Assembly (NCBI RefSeq): GCF_000472965.1
Contig: NZ_AXAU01000003.1
Location: 124,269-188,268 of the forward strand
Origin: Bradyrhizobium murdochi
GTDB lineage: Bacteria; Pseudomonadota; Alphaproteobacteria; Rhizobiales; Xanthobacteraceae
DNA length: 64,000 nucleotides
Direction: 5' to 3'
The translations under genes and the position numbers were made by a program. How positions within the stretch are numbered: the first letter of the stretch is position 1; the number at the start of each line of letters is the position of its first letter. Below the pieces are notes generated by a model. It was not told the origin of the DNA. It did not search any database and saw only the letters and a program-made list of their open reading frames with translations. Shown here in pieces: positions 7,224-16,894 of the stretch.

Positions 7224-9422
7224 CTAATGCGTCAACACGATCGACACCTGAATCTGTCCGCGCGTGCCCAGTACCTCGAGCGACACTTCATCGCCGTGGC
7301 GGCGTACCCTCAAGTCGACGCTGGAAGGCCCGAGCCGCAGATCGCGCAATACAACCTCGTTAAGAAATTCCGGCAGGCGCGGGTCACGAAGCCGGATCTC
7401 GCCGCGCGCGGCATCGAATTCGAGGCCGAGCGCTGCTTCCAGTAGCGTAAAGGGCGTCGCGCTGGCCCAGGCCTGCGGCGCGCAGGCAACCGGATAAAGC
7501 ACCGGTCCGCGCCGCTTTTCCCGCCGGAAGCCGCAGAACAATTCCGGCAGCCGCCGCAAGTCCATGTAGCTCGCAGCATCGAACAGGCCCTTGAACAGAT
7601 GCGCTACCGAATGCTTCAGGCCGTAGCGTGCAAAACCGAGCGCGATCAGCGCATTGTCGTGCGGCCAGATCGATCCGTTGTGATAGGACATCGGGTTATA
7701 GCGAACCTCACCGTAGGCCACGGTGCGGATGCCCCATCCCGAAAAGAATTTCTGACTCATCAGATCGGCCGCAACGAGGCGGGCGCGGTCGGTCCGGACG
7801 ATGCCGGTGAAGAGAAGCTGGCCGGCATTAGACGTTCGGACCTTGCACGGCCGCTTGGCACCATCGAGCGCCAGCGCGTAGGTGCCGAGCTCCTCGCACC
7901 AGAACGCCTCCTCGAAGCGCTCGGCCAGAAGCAGGGCTTCGGATTCGAGTTCTGCTGCCCGGTCGATCAATCCCAACCGCCGGGCGCAGCGCGCCGCCAG
8001 CCGCTTGGCGGCAAATACATATCCCTGAACTTCTGCCAGCGCGATGTAGCCCTCGGCGAGCTGCCCTTCGGCGTGGAAGATCGCGTCGAAGGAATCCTTC
8101 CAGCCTTGGTTGGCAAGCCCCTGCTCGGTGGCGCGCTGGTACTCGACGAAGCCGTCACGATCAGGGTCGCCGGGGCCGTCGATCCATTGCAACGCCGCCT
8201 CGATCGCGGGCCACAGTTCGGCCAGCGTTTCCTCGTCGCCGGTGCGCTCGACATAGAGGCCGGCCAGCAGCACGAACAGCGACGTCGAGTCCACGCTGCC
8301 GTAATATTGCGCGAACGGCACTTCGCGCAGCGCCGCCATCTCGCCGCCGCGCATTTCGTGCAAGATCTTGCCAGGTTCGGCATCGGCGAGCGGATCAACC
8401 TCCTTGGCCTGAAAATGAGCCAGCCGCCGCAGCACGCCCTGGGCAATACGCGGATCGACCCACAGCATCTGCAGTGCGGTGATCAGTCCATCGCGACCGA
8501 ACGTGGTCGAATACCAGGGAATGCCTGCATAGGGATATCGCCCCTGCGGCGTTTCGGTCATCAGCATGTTGAGGTCGCCCATCGCCTGGCACAGCACCTC
8601 GTTGAAGATGTCGTTCGACGTCTCGATGCTGGCCGCGCCGACCGTCGAGCGCCGCATCTCGCGGCGATGCGCCAGCAGGCCGCGATAGAACGGTACCGGC
8701 TTCTGCATGGCCGGCTTGTTGCAGGATATCGCGACGAACAATGCGATCACTTGCCTGGGTGCCAGCTCGAAATGATAGGTTGCAGAATTGACCGCGAGCC
8801 GCGTCGGCCGCGGCTCGAAATGCAACGCTGTAATGCGGGCCTTGCCGTCTAGCCCGCTGTATTCCAGCATGACATCGGCGGGACCGAGCAACCGGCTGGA
8901 GCCTATGCCCCGGCGCGGCCGGCACTCGCCGCGCACCTCGAACAAGTCGGCGAAGTCATTGTCGAACAACAGCGTCAGGTCGAAGCTCGCCGGCCGGTCG
9001 CCGTGATTTTGCAGGGCGATGCGCTGGTAGGCCGTGCCGCGCCACAGGAAAATCGAGCGCACGATGTGCAGCGTGTCCTTCTGCAACGCCAGCCTTCCGT
9101 TGCGGTACACGTCCGAGTTGGTGAGATCGATTGTCAGCGCCGAATTGTCATCGCGCAGATTGGAGCCAAGCAACAGCGGCTGGACTTCGTCGAGCACCAT
9201 CTCCAGCCGGGCGAGATAACGGGTATCAGCGTTGAACAGACCGTCGGGCCCGCCGGCAGAGGCGCCGATGTCGCCATGGCTGTCCAGCACGATGAATGTA
9301 TCGTCGTGCTTGAGCGAGCGGCGCTGCCGCGTCGCCGGACCCGTCATCGGGATATAGAAAGGCGATTCCGCGACGTGTTCGGCAGCCTCAATGGTGATCA
9401 ATTGAGTAACTTCCGCTGTCAT
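7224..9422 (-). CDS. Amylo-alpha-1,6-glucosidase / glycogen-debranching-type enzyme
   Basis: The 732-residue protein has an N-terminal beta-sandwich domain (about residues 20-270, with FNADTRYLARLEMVLD and TIDLTNSDVYRNG typical of the N-terminal debranching domain). A C-terminal (alpha/alpha)6 domain follows, marked by YPYAGIPWYSTTFGRDGLI, GWKDSFDAIFHAEG and YNPMSYHNGSIWPHDNALI. The family hydrolyses alpha-1,6-glucosidic branch points in glycogen-like glucans. GAGGGG precedes ATG 9422. It lies between an MFS/PRC pair and an ABC exporter on the same strand, with a GT4 gene divergent. No other glycogen genes are in view, so a role in making or trimming an exported glucan is also possible. Confidence 0.88.
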   Translation of the reverse strand: MTAEVTQLITIEAAEHVAESPFYIPMTGPATRQRRSLKHDDTFIVLDSHGDIGASAGGPDGLFNADTRYLARLEMVLDEVQPLLLGSNLRDDNSALTIDLTNSDVYRNGRLALQKDTLHIVRSIFLWRGTAYQRIALQNHGDRPASFDLTLLFDNDFADLFEVRGECRPRRGIGSSRLLGPADVMLEYSGLDGKARITALHFEPRPTRLAVNSATYHFELAPRQVIALFVAISCNKPAMQKPVPFYRGLLAHRREMRRSTVGAASIETSNDIFNEVLCQAMGDLNMLMTETPQGRYPYAGIPWYSTTFGRDGLITALQMLWVDPRIAQGVLRRLAHFQAKEVDPLADAEPGKILHEMRGGEMAALREVPFAQYYGSVDSTSLFVLLAGLYVERTGDEETLAELWPAIEAALQWIDGPGDPDRDGFVEYQRATEQGLANQGWKDSFDAIFHAEGQLAEGYIALAEVQGYVFAAKRLAARCARRLGLIDRAAELESEALLLAERFEEAFWCEELGTYALALDGAKRPCKVRTSNAGQLLFTGIVRTDRARLVAADLMSQKFFSGWGIRTVAYGEVRYNPMSYHNGSIWPHDNALIALGFARYGLKHSVAHLFKGLFDAASYMDLRRLPELFCGFRREKRRGPVLYPVACAPQAWASATPFTLLEAALGLEFDAARGEIRLRDPRLPEFLNEVVLRDLRLGPSSVDLRVRRHGDEVSLEVLGTRGQIQVSIVLTH

Positions 9423-9490
9423 CTTGACCCCTCAAGCGATTTTCTTGCGTTGTGATGCACGCATCGGGACGCAAACGCTACTGCCGCAGG

Positions 9491-11254
9491 TCAGGCCGCG
9501 TGGGTCGCGAGACGGCCCATTTCGCGCGCGACCAATTCGCGGTAAGGGCCCCTTCCCTGTACCAGAATATCCGGCGGTCCGTCTTCGATGATCCGCCCGC
9601 CCTGCAATACCACAACGCGGTCAAAATTGCGCAGGGTGGCTAGGCGGTGGGCGATCGCGATCACGGTGCGTCCTCGCATTAGCCGCGACAACGCCTCACG
9701 GATCGCTTCTTCGGATTCGCTGTCGAGCGCAGCGGTTGCCTCGTCCAGCAACAGGATCGGCGCGTCCTTCAGGAAGGCGCGCGCGATGGCGATCCGCTGC
9801 CGCTGCCCGCCGGAAACCTTGATGCCGCGATCACCAACCATTGTAGCCATGCCTTCGGGAAGATTTTCGATGAAATCGCAGCGCGCTGCAATCGCCGCGC
9901 GCAGCACCTCGTCGTCGGTCGCGTTCGGACGTCCATAGCGGATATTTTCCATGATCGAGCGGTGGAACAGCGAGATGTCCTGCGGCACGACCGAGATCGC
10001 CTCGCGCAGGCTCTGCTGCGTGACCCGCGAGATATCCTGGCCGTCGATCATGATGCTGCCGTGCTGGACGTCGTAGAAGCGCTGCAGCAGCACAAACAGG
10101 CTGGATTTACCGCCGCCGGAATGGCCGACCAGCCCGACCCGTTGTCCCGGCTGAATGCGCAAGGAGAACTTCTCGAACACCTGAACGCCGCCGGGATAGT
10201 GGAACGAGACGTTGTTGAAGGCGACGGCGGCGCCGCTGCGGACCAGTGGCTCGGCCTCGGGATGATCCTTCAATTCGTGCGGCAGTAGCAAGGTGGCGAT
10301 CGCCTCCGTCAGGCGGGCGACGTGCTGGGTCACGTCGACCAGCGCCACCGCAAGGTCGCGCGTCGCGCTCAGGATCGAGAGCCCGAGCGTACATACCAGC
10401 ACGACATCGCCGGTGGTTGCCGCGCCCCGCTGCCAGAGCGTGATGACCCATGCCAGCAGCGCGATCGTCAGCAGAATGGTCACAACGGCGTGAAGCAGCC
10501 GCAGCTTCTCGAGATAGCGGAGGCTGCGCCCACGGGCGTCGAGTTCCCGTTCGACGGTGGCGTCGAAGCGGTCGTGTTCGTAGCTGAGGCCGCAGAACGC
10601 ACGGACCAGCGGCAGATTGCTGATGACGTCGACCATCTCGCCGTCCACCGCAGCCGCCTTGTCGGCAAAGTCATCATGCAGCGGCTTGCCCGCCGCGGCG
10701 AGGTGAAACATCGCCATCAACATGATACCCGCGATGACGATCAAGCCCGCGGACATCGCAAGACTGACGGTTCCTATGAGGAGTATCGCCGAAACGGTGG
10801 CGATGCACGGCGGTAATACGTTCCAGACGAACATGTTTTCGACGGTGAAGACGGCATTGGATGTCGCGGTGATACGGCTGGTCAGCATGCCCGGCAGCCG
10901 GTCAGAGAAATAGCTGGGAGCGTGACCGGTCAGGTGGCGGAACATGTCACGGCGGAGATCGCCGGTGACGCCCACGAAAGTGAAGCTCGCCGTCCAACTC
11001 GCGACCCGCCACAGCAGATTATCCGCCGCAATAAGCGACATGAGAAAAGCGAATGCCAGCCATACGCTGCTCGCGTGCGACGAACCGGCCGTCAGACTGT
11101 CGACCAGATACTTGACGCCGTATTGCGTGCCCACCGAGCAGGCAACCGCTGCAATGACGGCAGACACGATGACCACATGGGCTCCGCGGCGCCGGCGCAG
11201 ATAGCGCAAGACAAATGGAAACGGCCGTCGCGCATATCCTGAAAGATTGTCCAT
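9491..11254 (-). CDS. ABC exporter, fused permease and ATPase
   Basis: This is a 587-residue half-transporter. Six membrane spans (about residues 25-310) are followed by a nucleotide-binding domain with Walker A GHSGGGKSS (about residue 375), Q-loop VVPQDISLFHRS, signature VSGGQRQRIA, Walker B ILLLDEATAALD and H-loop IAHRL. It resembles MsbA/lipid-A and glucan exporters. The ATG at 11254 starts at the conserved MDNLSGYARRPFPF just before the first span; a longer frame upstream is not conserved-looking. It ends 68 bases upstream of the debranching-enzyme start, on the same strand. The substrate may be a lipid or an oligosaccharide. Confidence 0.88.
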   Translation of the reverse strand: MDNLSGYARRPFPFVLRYLRRRRGAHVVIVSAVIAAVACSVGTQYGVKYLVDSLTAGSSHASSVWLAFAFLMSLIAADNLLWRVASWTASFTFVGVTGDLRRDMFRHLTGHAPSYFSDRLPGMLTSRITATSNAVFTVENMFVWNVLPPCIATVSAILLIGTVSLAMSAGLIVIAGIMLMAMFHLAAAGKPLHDDFADKAAAVDGEMVDVISNLPLVRAFCGLSYEHDRFDATVERELDARGRSLRYLEKLRLLHAVVTILLTIALLAWVITLWQRGAATTGDVVLVCTLGLSILSATRDLAVALVDVTQHVARLTEAIATLLLPHELKDHPEAEPLVRSGAAVAFNNVSFHYPGGVQVFEKFSLRIQPGQRVGLVGHSGGGKSSLFVLLQRFYDVQHGSIMIDGQDISRVTQQSLREAISVVPQDISLFHRSIMENIRYGRPNATDDEVLRAAIAARCDFIENLPEGMATMVGDRGIKVSGGQRQRIAIARAFLKDAPILLLDEATAALDSESEEAIREALSRLMRGRTVIAIAHRLATLRNFDRVVVLQGGRIIEDGPPDILVQGRGPYRELVAREMGRLATHAA

Positions 11255-11556
11255 GTCGTCTGCAAACCTGTTGAGAGTGAAAGGGAATCCTAACGTACAT
11301 CGCCCACGAGGTCGTGAACGATGCCGCTTCGGGTTTGCTGGCGCGCAGCCATCACCGCGCAACAATTCTGCAGCATCCAAGTCGCCTCAAATCTGTTGAT
11401 GTCAGATGGCATCAGCAAGACAGTCGTGTGGAAGAACCAAGATGCGCCGACAGTTGGAACTTCGCAGATGCAAGAACGTTCCAGCTTCCGGCACGCCGGT
11501 GCCGATCTGCGGGCTGAGGGATTTATCCAACCAACATTCGAAACAGGAGACGAAAG
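11255..11556. other. Divergent intergenic region between ABC exporter and GT4 gene
   Basis: About 300 bases with no coding frame that looks real. It must hold both divergent promoters; AACAGGAGACG at its right end is the ribosome site of the GT4 gene. I see no clear palindromic operator. Confidence 0.5.
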
Positions 11557-12624
11557 ATGCGCATCGCGCAGGTCGCCCCGCTGACGGAGGCTGTTCCCCC
11601 CAAACTGTACGGCGGCACCGAGCGGGTGGTGCACTGGCTGACTGAAGAACTGGTAACGTTAGGGCACGAAGTCACCTTGTTCGCTAGCGGGGATTCCCGC
11701 ACCTCGGCGAAACTCGATGCGACATGGCCGAAGGCGTTGCGCCTCGACGGCTCGGTGCGCGACCCCAACGCGCTGCACATGGTGATGCTGGAACGCGTTC
11801 GGCAGAAATGCGACGATGAAGAGTTCGATTTTCTGCACTTTCATCTCGACTACTATCCGTTCTCGCTGTTCTACCGACAGCCGACGCCGTTCCTGACCAC
11901 CCTGCACGGCAGGCTCGACCTGCCGGAGCATCAGCCGGTATTCAATACCTTCTCCAAAGTCCCGGTGATCTCGATCTCCAACGCGCAGCGTCGGCCGGTG
12001 CCGCAGGCCAATTGGCTGCGCACCGTTCACCACGGGTTGCCGGAGAATCTGCTGACGCCGCAGCCGGTGCAGCCGTCCTATTTGGCGGTGCTCGGGCGGA
12101 TCGCGCCGGAAAAGGGCGTTGATCGCGCCATCAGCATCGCGACCCGATGCGGCATCCCGCTGAAAATCGCGGCCAAGGTCGATCGCGCCGACCAGGACTA
12201 CTACGACGAGCTGATTTCCCCACTGATCAAGGCCAATCCGCTGGTCGAATACATCGGTGAGATCACCGACCGCGAAAAGCCCGACTTCCTCAGCGGCGCC
12301 ATCGGGCTGCTGGTGCCGATCGACTGGCCGGAGCCCTTCGGCCTCGTCATGATCGAGGCCATGGCCTGCGGCACACCGGTGGTCGCCTACAACCGTGGCT
12401 CGGTGGCGGAGATCATCGACCCTGGTCTCACAGGTTTCGTGGTGGAAGATGAAACGAGCGCGGTGGCTGTGGTCGATCGACTATCCATGCTGGATCGTGG
12501 CGCCATCCGCCGGCGGTTCGAAGCCCGTTTCACGGCGCGCCGCATGGCGCTCGACTATCTCGCTGCGTATCGCGGCCTGATGGAGGAAGAGCCGCGCATC
12601 AAGCTCGTGAGCAGCGCGGAGTAA
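11557..12624 (+). CDS. Glycosyltransferase family 4 protein
   Basis: The product has 355 residues. Its N-terminal Rossmann domain opens MRIAQVAPLTEAVPPKLYGG followed by TERVV, and its C-terminal domain contains AVLGRIAPEKGVDRAI, the GT-B family E-x7-E region EPFGLVMIEAMACGTPVVA, and GSVAEIIDPG. GT4 enzymes transfer sugars from activated donors with retention. AGGAGACG lies just upstream of the ATG. It is divergent from the ABC exporter and debranching enzyme, suggesting a shared role in a surface or storage saccharide. The acceptor is unknown. Confidence 0.88.
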   Translation: MRIAQVAPLTEAVPPKLYGGTERVVHWLTEELVTLGHEVTLFASGDSRTSAKLDATWPKALRLDGSVRDPNALHMVMLERVRQKCDDEEFDFLHFHLDYYPFSLFYRQPTPFLTTLHGRLDLPEHQPVFNTFSKVPVISISNAQRRPVPQANWLRTVHHGLPENLLTPQPVQPSYLAVLGRIAPEKGVDRAISIATRCGIPLKIAAKVDRADQDYYDELISPLIKANPLVEYIGEITDREKPDFLSGAIGLLVPIDWPEPFGLVMIEAMACGTPVVAYNRGSVAEIIDPGLTGFVVEDETSAVAVVDRLSMLDRGAIRRRFEARFTARRMALDYLAAYRGLMEEEPRIKLVSSAE

Positions 12625-12642
12625 CGGCGTCCACGCGTCATC

Positions 12643-12764
12643 GTCATTGCGAGGAGCGAAGCGACGAAGCAATCCATGTCACCGCGAGTGGAGAGATGGA
12701 TTGCTTCGCGGAGCCTGTCATCGGGCGCGCATTCGCGCGACCCGTTGGCTCGCAATGACGCTAA
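12643..12764. repeat. Dispersed palindromic intergenic repeat, type B (copy 1)
   Basis: It begins TCATTGCGAGGAGCGAAGCG and ends with the complement GGCTCGCAATGACG, with AAGCAATCCA and TGGATTGCTTCGC as inner arms. A shorter relative is at 16795-16877. It lies between two convergent genes and touches the 3' end of the alkylsulfatase gene. Confidence 0.8.
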
Positions 12765-14707
12765 GAGACCATCGTCCGTTTCGGTTCGACGATCTCGAAC
12801 ATCCGCGGGAATTCGTCCATCAGCATCATCAACTCGCCGAGCCGCACCGGATTACCGCTGACCTTGATCTTGCCGGAGCCGACTGCTTCCGGAAATGTCG
12901 CCAGTTTGGCGATCACTTCGTCGAGAACGCTGCGCGGCAGCGTGAAGCTGGCGTCGGCATCGGGGGCTTGCGCGTTCGCGACATAGGTCAACGCGCAGTT
13001 TTCCAGATTGAGGATGAAGGTCTCGCCGGTATCGGTGAAATTCCAGTTCAGGACGATGCGCTTGCCTTCGGCATTGGGACCGTTGAGGCGCACGCCGAGC
13101 ACGTCCCAGAGCTGTTCGGTGCGGAGCGCGGCCAGCGTTTCACGCGGCATCGCGGCGCGTGGCGGCGTCTTGGGCATGCCCTGCCGCAGTTCCTGCGCGC
13201 CGAACAGATAGGCATTGCGCCAGGTCGAACTTTCGGAGGCATAGCCGAGCTGTTCGAAAGTATCGGCGAGCAACGCGCGCGCCGTCTGGTTATCGGGATT
13301 GGCGAACACCAGATGGCTCACGGCCTGCGCGACGAAGCGGAATTCGCCCTTGGCAAAATCCTCGCGCGCGCGCGTCAGGACGGCGTCCGCGCCGCCCATA
13401 TACTCGACATATTTCTTGCCCGCTTCGACCGGCGGCAGCGGATCGAGGTTGACGGGATTGGCGTCGTACCAGCCGAGATACTTTTGGTAGATCGCTTTCA
13501 CGTTATGCCTGATGTGGCCGTAATAGCCACGGCCATGCCAGGCGCCCTCAAGGCTCGCCGGCAAGCGGATGGTTTCGGCGATTTCGGCGGCGATTAGCCC
13601 ATGGTTCATCAGGCGGATGGTTTGGTCATGCGCGAATTTATAGAGATCGCGCTGCTGGCGGATCATGGCGTCGATCCGCTCCTGCCCCCAGACCGGCCAG
13701 TGGTGCTGGCCGCACATCGCATCCGCCTTACCGCCCCACATCTGTAGGGCCTCACCGAGATATTTCGACCAGGCCAGCGCGTCGCGTACGTCGGCGCCGC
13801 GGAACGGCAGCAGGTTATGAAAATTATGCGTGCAGTTTTCCGCAAGGTTGAGAAGCTTGTAACGCGGTATGAAGAAATGCATCTCCGCCGGCGCTTCGCT
13901 ATTCGGCGCCATCTGGAATTCGAATTCCACCCCATCGATGGTCCGCCGGTCGCCGGTCGCCATGATCAGATCGGTCGGGCGCACGAGCGCAACCGCCCCG
14001 GCCGCCATGGTCTTGCCTAGCCCGCAATCGACCTGCCCGCGCACGCCTTTCGCAAGAAACGGTCCGAACTGATATTGCGCGCGTCGCAGCATGGCGGGGC
14101 CGGCAATGATGTTTTCCGAAACCGCATGCTCCATGAACAGATTGGGCGCGATGATCGGCACGCTGCCGCCGGTGGGTGTTGCATCGTCGAGTACGCCGCG
14201 CGCGCCGCCCCAATGGTCGGTGTGGGTATGGGTGAAGATCACGGCCGCAACGGGCCGCTTGCCACGGTGCTGGAAGTAGAGCTCCATCGCCGCCCGCGCG
14301 CCTTCGATCGAGGTCAGTGTATCCACCACGATCACGCCGCTATCGCCCTCGATCAGCGTCATGTTGGCGATGTCGAGCCCTCGCACCTGGTAGACGCCGG
14401 GCACCACCTCGAACAGGCCGTGATGCATGTTGAGGCGCGACTGCCGCCACAGGCTGGGATCGACCGTCGGCGGCGCTTCTTCCGCGGACAGGAAACCGTA
14501 AGGTTCCAGGCTCCAGACCACCCTGCCCTGAGGCGACGTAATCCTCGCATGCTCGATCGTGCCGAGAAAGCCGCGCGCGGCGTCGTCGAAATCACGCGTG
14601 TCGGAGAACGGCAGCGCCTTCAGCGTCGCCGCATGCTGCGCGATGACGGAGGCGGACGCTTCCTTTGGAGACTCCTTGCGAGCTTCGATCGTGGCTGGTT
14701 GGCTCAT
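12761..14707 (-). CDS. Alkyl sulfatase, metallo-beta-lactamase fold (SdsA/BDS1 family)
   Basis: The 648-residue protein carries the binuclear zinc motif FTHTHTDHWGG at residues 159-168, and further family blocks MHHGLFEVVPGVYQVRG, NLMHNLLPFRGADVRD-like TCTHNFHNLLPFRGADVR and QHHWPVWG. The last ~130 residues form an SCP2-like lipid-binding domain. The family hydrolyses primary alkyl sulfates such as dodecyl sulfate to the alcohol and sulfate. Unlike secreted SdsA, no signal peptide is visible (start MSQPATIEARKESPKEA), so it is probably cytoplasmic. It follows a Baeyer-Villiger-type monooxygenase on the same strand by 52 bases and is probably co-transcribed. Confidence 0.9.
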   Translation of the reverse strand: MSQPATIEARKESPKEASASVIAQHAATLKALPFSDTRDFDDAARGFLGTIEHARITSPQGRVVWSLEPYGFLSAEEAPPTVDPSLWRQSRLNMHHGLFEVVPGVYQVRGLDIANMTLIEGDSGVIVVDTLTSIEGARAAMELYFQHRGKRPVAAVIFTHTHTDHWGGARGVLDDATPTGGSVPIIAPNLFMEHAVSENIIAGPAMLRRAQYQFGPFLAKGVRGQVDCGLGKTMAAGAVALVRPTDLIMATGDRRTIDGVEFEFQMAPNSEAPAEMHFFIPRYKLLNLAENCTHNFHNLLPFRGADVRDALAWSKYLGEALQMWGGKADAMCGQHHWPVWGQERIDAMIRQQRDLYKFAHDQTIRLMNHGLIAAEIAETIRLPASLEGAWHGRGYYGHIRHNVKAIYQKYLGWYDANPVNLDPLPPVEAGKKYVEYMGGADAVLTRAREDFAKGEFRFVAQAVSHLVFANPDNQTARALLADTFEQLGYASESSTWRNAYLFGAQELRQGMPKTPPRAAMPRETLAALRTEQLWDVLGVRLNGPNAEGKRIVLNWNFTDTGETFILNLENCALTYVANAQAPDADASFTLPRSVLDEVIAKLATFPEAVGSGKIKVSGNPVRLGELMMLMDEFPRMFEIVEPKRTMVS

Positions 14708-14759
14708 TGTTGTGTAACTCCCCTACTCGCGATGGAACGTTTGAGAAATTCGAACGGCG

Positions 14760-16580
14760 TCAGCGAAACGCGATCCCCTCGAATTTTCCGCTGCTGCGCC
14801 AGCCCTCGATATATTTGAAATAGGCCATCGGGCCTGCGGGATGGCCGACGTTGAGCTTGGCCGCCGGACCCGGCTCGCGCCCTTCATTGTTGTAATAGCC
14901 GGGCGTGCAGTCGGGCGAGCCGATGATGCGGCCCGCGCCGGTCAGCAGCAGTTCGACCCATTGATCCTCTGCTTCCCTGGTGACTTCGATTTCCTTGAAA
15001 CCGTTTACCTGCGCGTACTTCACCATGAGTGCAATGCTTCTCGCGGCATCGGTCAGGTTGTGCGGGACATTGGAGATCAGGTTGGCGCCCTGCGCGGGCT
15101 GCACGAAGAACGCGTTCGGGAAACCATGGACATGGACGCCGTGCTTGGTGCGCATGCCCGACGCCCAATGCTCCGACAGCTTGATCCCGCCGCGACCGGT
15201 TAGGTCGAAGCCGGCGCGCCGCTTGTACTCGGTTCCGACCTCAAAGCCCGAGGCATAGATGGTGCAGTCGAGCGCATATTCCTTGGCCGCGACGACGACG
15301 CCGTTCTCGGTGATGCGCTCGACGCCCTTGCCGTCGGTATCGATGAGATGCGTGCCCGGCGTGTTGAACGCCTGCAGATAGGAATCATGGAAGCATGGCC
15401 GCTTGCAGAGCTGGCGATACCAGGCCTTGAGCTTTGCCGCGGTCTCGCGGTCCTGCACGATGCTGTCGACCCGCGATCGAATTTCTTCCATCTTCTCGAA
15501 ATCGGAATCCTCGAACGCCGCCAGCATGTTTGGCGGCGTGCGCTGCTCGCGCGGCAGGTCCATGACCTTGGCGCGGATGCGCCGCGACAGATCGGTCCAG
15601 CCGTCCTGCACCAGATCCTCTTCCGCGGAGCCGCCGGCCTGGTTTGCCGTAAAATTCTCCAGCCAGCGCTGCTGCCAGCCCGGCGTGGCGATCCCGGCGA
15701 ACCATTCCGGATCAATCGGCGCATTGGCGCGCACGTCGACAGAGGATGGCGTGCGCTGGAAGACGTACAGCTCCTTGCAGGCGCGCGCGAGATGCGGGGC
15801 GCATTGCACCGACGTGGCGCCGGTGCCAATGATGCCGACGCGCTTGTCGGCGAGCTTCTCCATCAGCGCGCCCGATGGATTGCCGCCGGTGTAATCGTAG
15901 TCCCATCGGCTGGTGTGGAACGAGTGCCCCTTGAAGGATTCGATGCCGGGAATGCCGGGCAGCTTAGGCACGTGCAGCGGCCCGGTGCCCATACCGACGA
16001 ATTGCGCGGTGAAGTCATCGCCGCGGCTGGTGCGGATGCGCCAGCGCGATGTTGCCTCGTCCCAATCGAGGCTCACCACCTCGGTATGAAACAGCGCGTT
16101 GTCGTAGAGGCCGTATTGCTTGCCGATGCGCTGGCAATGCGCAAGGATTTCCGGCGCATGCGCATATTTTTCCGACGGCATGTGTCCGGTTTCCTCGAGC
16201 AGCGGCATGTAGACCATCGAGGCGGTATCGCATTGCGCGCCGGGATAGCGGTTCCAGTACCAGGTGCCGCCGAAGTCGCCGCCCTTCTCGATGACGCGGA
16301 CGTCCTGCACGCCGGCTTCCGACAGCCGCGCGGCGGTGACGAGCCCGGCAAAACCGCCGCCGACGAAGGCGAAGGTGACGTGATCGGTCTTCGGCTCACG
16401 CGCGGCAAGTGGCGTATAAGGATCGTCGAGATAATGCGCGAGCTGCCCCGCGACACGCAGATACTGGTCGTTGCCGTCGGGACGCAGCCGTTTGTTGCGC
16501 TCCTCCAGATATTTTTGGCGCAGCCGCTCCTTGTCGATCGCTGCGCCCGGCGAGGCCGAGGGTCGGTCGGCGATTGTCAT
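14760..16580 (-). CDS. Baeyer-Villiger-type flavin monooxygenase (cyclohexanone monooxygenase-like)
   Basis: The product has 606 residues. It has an FAD Rossmann motif FVGGGFAGLVTAARL near residue 72, the GGTWYWNRYPGAQCD segment of type I BVMOs, the fingerprint FKGHSFHTSRWD near residue 220, and an NADPH-binding GIIGTGATSVQ. Known relatives insert oxygen next to a ketone or oxidise heteroatoms, using NADPH and O2. The extra ~65 residues at the N-terminus occur in the longer BVMOs. It sits upstream of an alkylsulfatase, so the pair could handle alkyl chains, but the substrate is inference only. A second family member is at 58547-60214. Confidence 0.88.
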   Translation of the reverse strand: MTIADRPSASPGAAIDKERLRQKYLEERNKRLRPDGNDQYLRVAGQLAHYLDDPYTPLAAREPKTDHVTFAFVGGGFAGLVTAARLSEAGVQDVRVIEKGGDFGGTWYWNRYPGAQCDTASMVYMPLLEETGHMPSEKYAHAPEILAHCQRIGKQYGLYDNALFHTEVVSLDWDEATSRWRIRTSRGDDFTAQFVGMGTGPLHVPKLPGIPGIESFKGHSFHTSRWDYDYTGGNPSGALMEKLADKRVGIIGTGATSVQCAPHLARACKELYVFQRTPSSVDVRANAPIDPEWFAGIATPGWQQRWLENFTANQAGGSAEEDLVQDGWTDLSRRIRAKVMDLPREQRTPPNMLAAFEDSDFEKMEEIRSRVDSIVQDRETAAKLKAWYRQLCKRPCFHDSYLQAFNTPGTHLIDTDGKGVERITENGVVVAAKEYALDCTIYASGFEVGTEYKRRAGFDLTGRGGIKLSEHWASGMRTKHGVHVHGFPNAFFVQPAQGANLISNVPHNLTDAARSIALMVKYAQVNGFKEIEVTREAEDQWVELLLTGAGRIIGSPDCTPGYYNNEGREPGPAAKLNVGHPAGPMAYFKYIEGWRSSGKFEGIAFR

Positions 16581-16894
16581 CCGGAGCGCCCTTCAGAAAA
16601 TTGCCAAGGTGCCTGTCATAGCACCGCACAGACGGCATCATGCCGCGCCGACTCGCGGTTGCCAACATCCCAGGCACGAGATATCGCTCGCGGATCTCGC
16701 CGCACCGATGAAGGCCGACTACGACGAGCTGGCGAACGTGATCGCGACATCAGGCATGGCGCTGCAGTGAGGCGGCGCCTGCTCCTTTCACGCCGTCATT
16801 GCGAGCGAAGCGAAGCAATCCACCTATCCGCGTGGGGATAGATGGATGGCCTCGTCGCTTCGCTCCTCGCAATGACGATGCGGTCGTTACCGCC
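16581..16894. other. Intergenic region, mostly repeat
   Basis: About 310 bases between the monooxygenase start and the substrate-binding protein end. The right part is the type B repeat at 16795-16877. The left part has a short frame ending MKADYDELANVIATSGMALQ before a TGA at 16768-16770, possibly the remnant of a lost gene, but too short to identify. Confidence 0.4.
16795..16877. repeat. Dispersed palindromic intergenic repeat, type B (copy 2)
   Basis: It begins GTCATTGCGAGCGAAGCG and AAGCAATCCA and ends CGTCGCTTCGCTCCTCGCAATGACG. The ends are complementary, and the element closely matches the ends of 12643-12764. It lies just past the 3' end of the substrate-binding protein gene, where it could act as a transcript end. 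Confidence 0.8.

Noticed and set aside
15348..16841. A 497-codon plus-strand frame across the first monooxygenase
   Set aside because: Antisense shadow of a gene with intact BVMO motifs.
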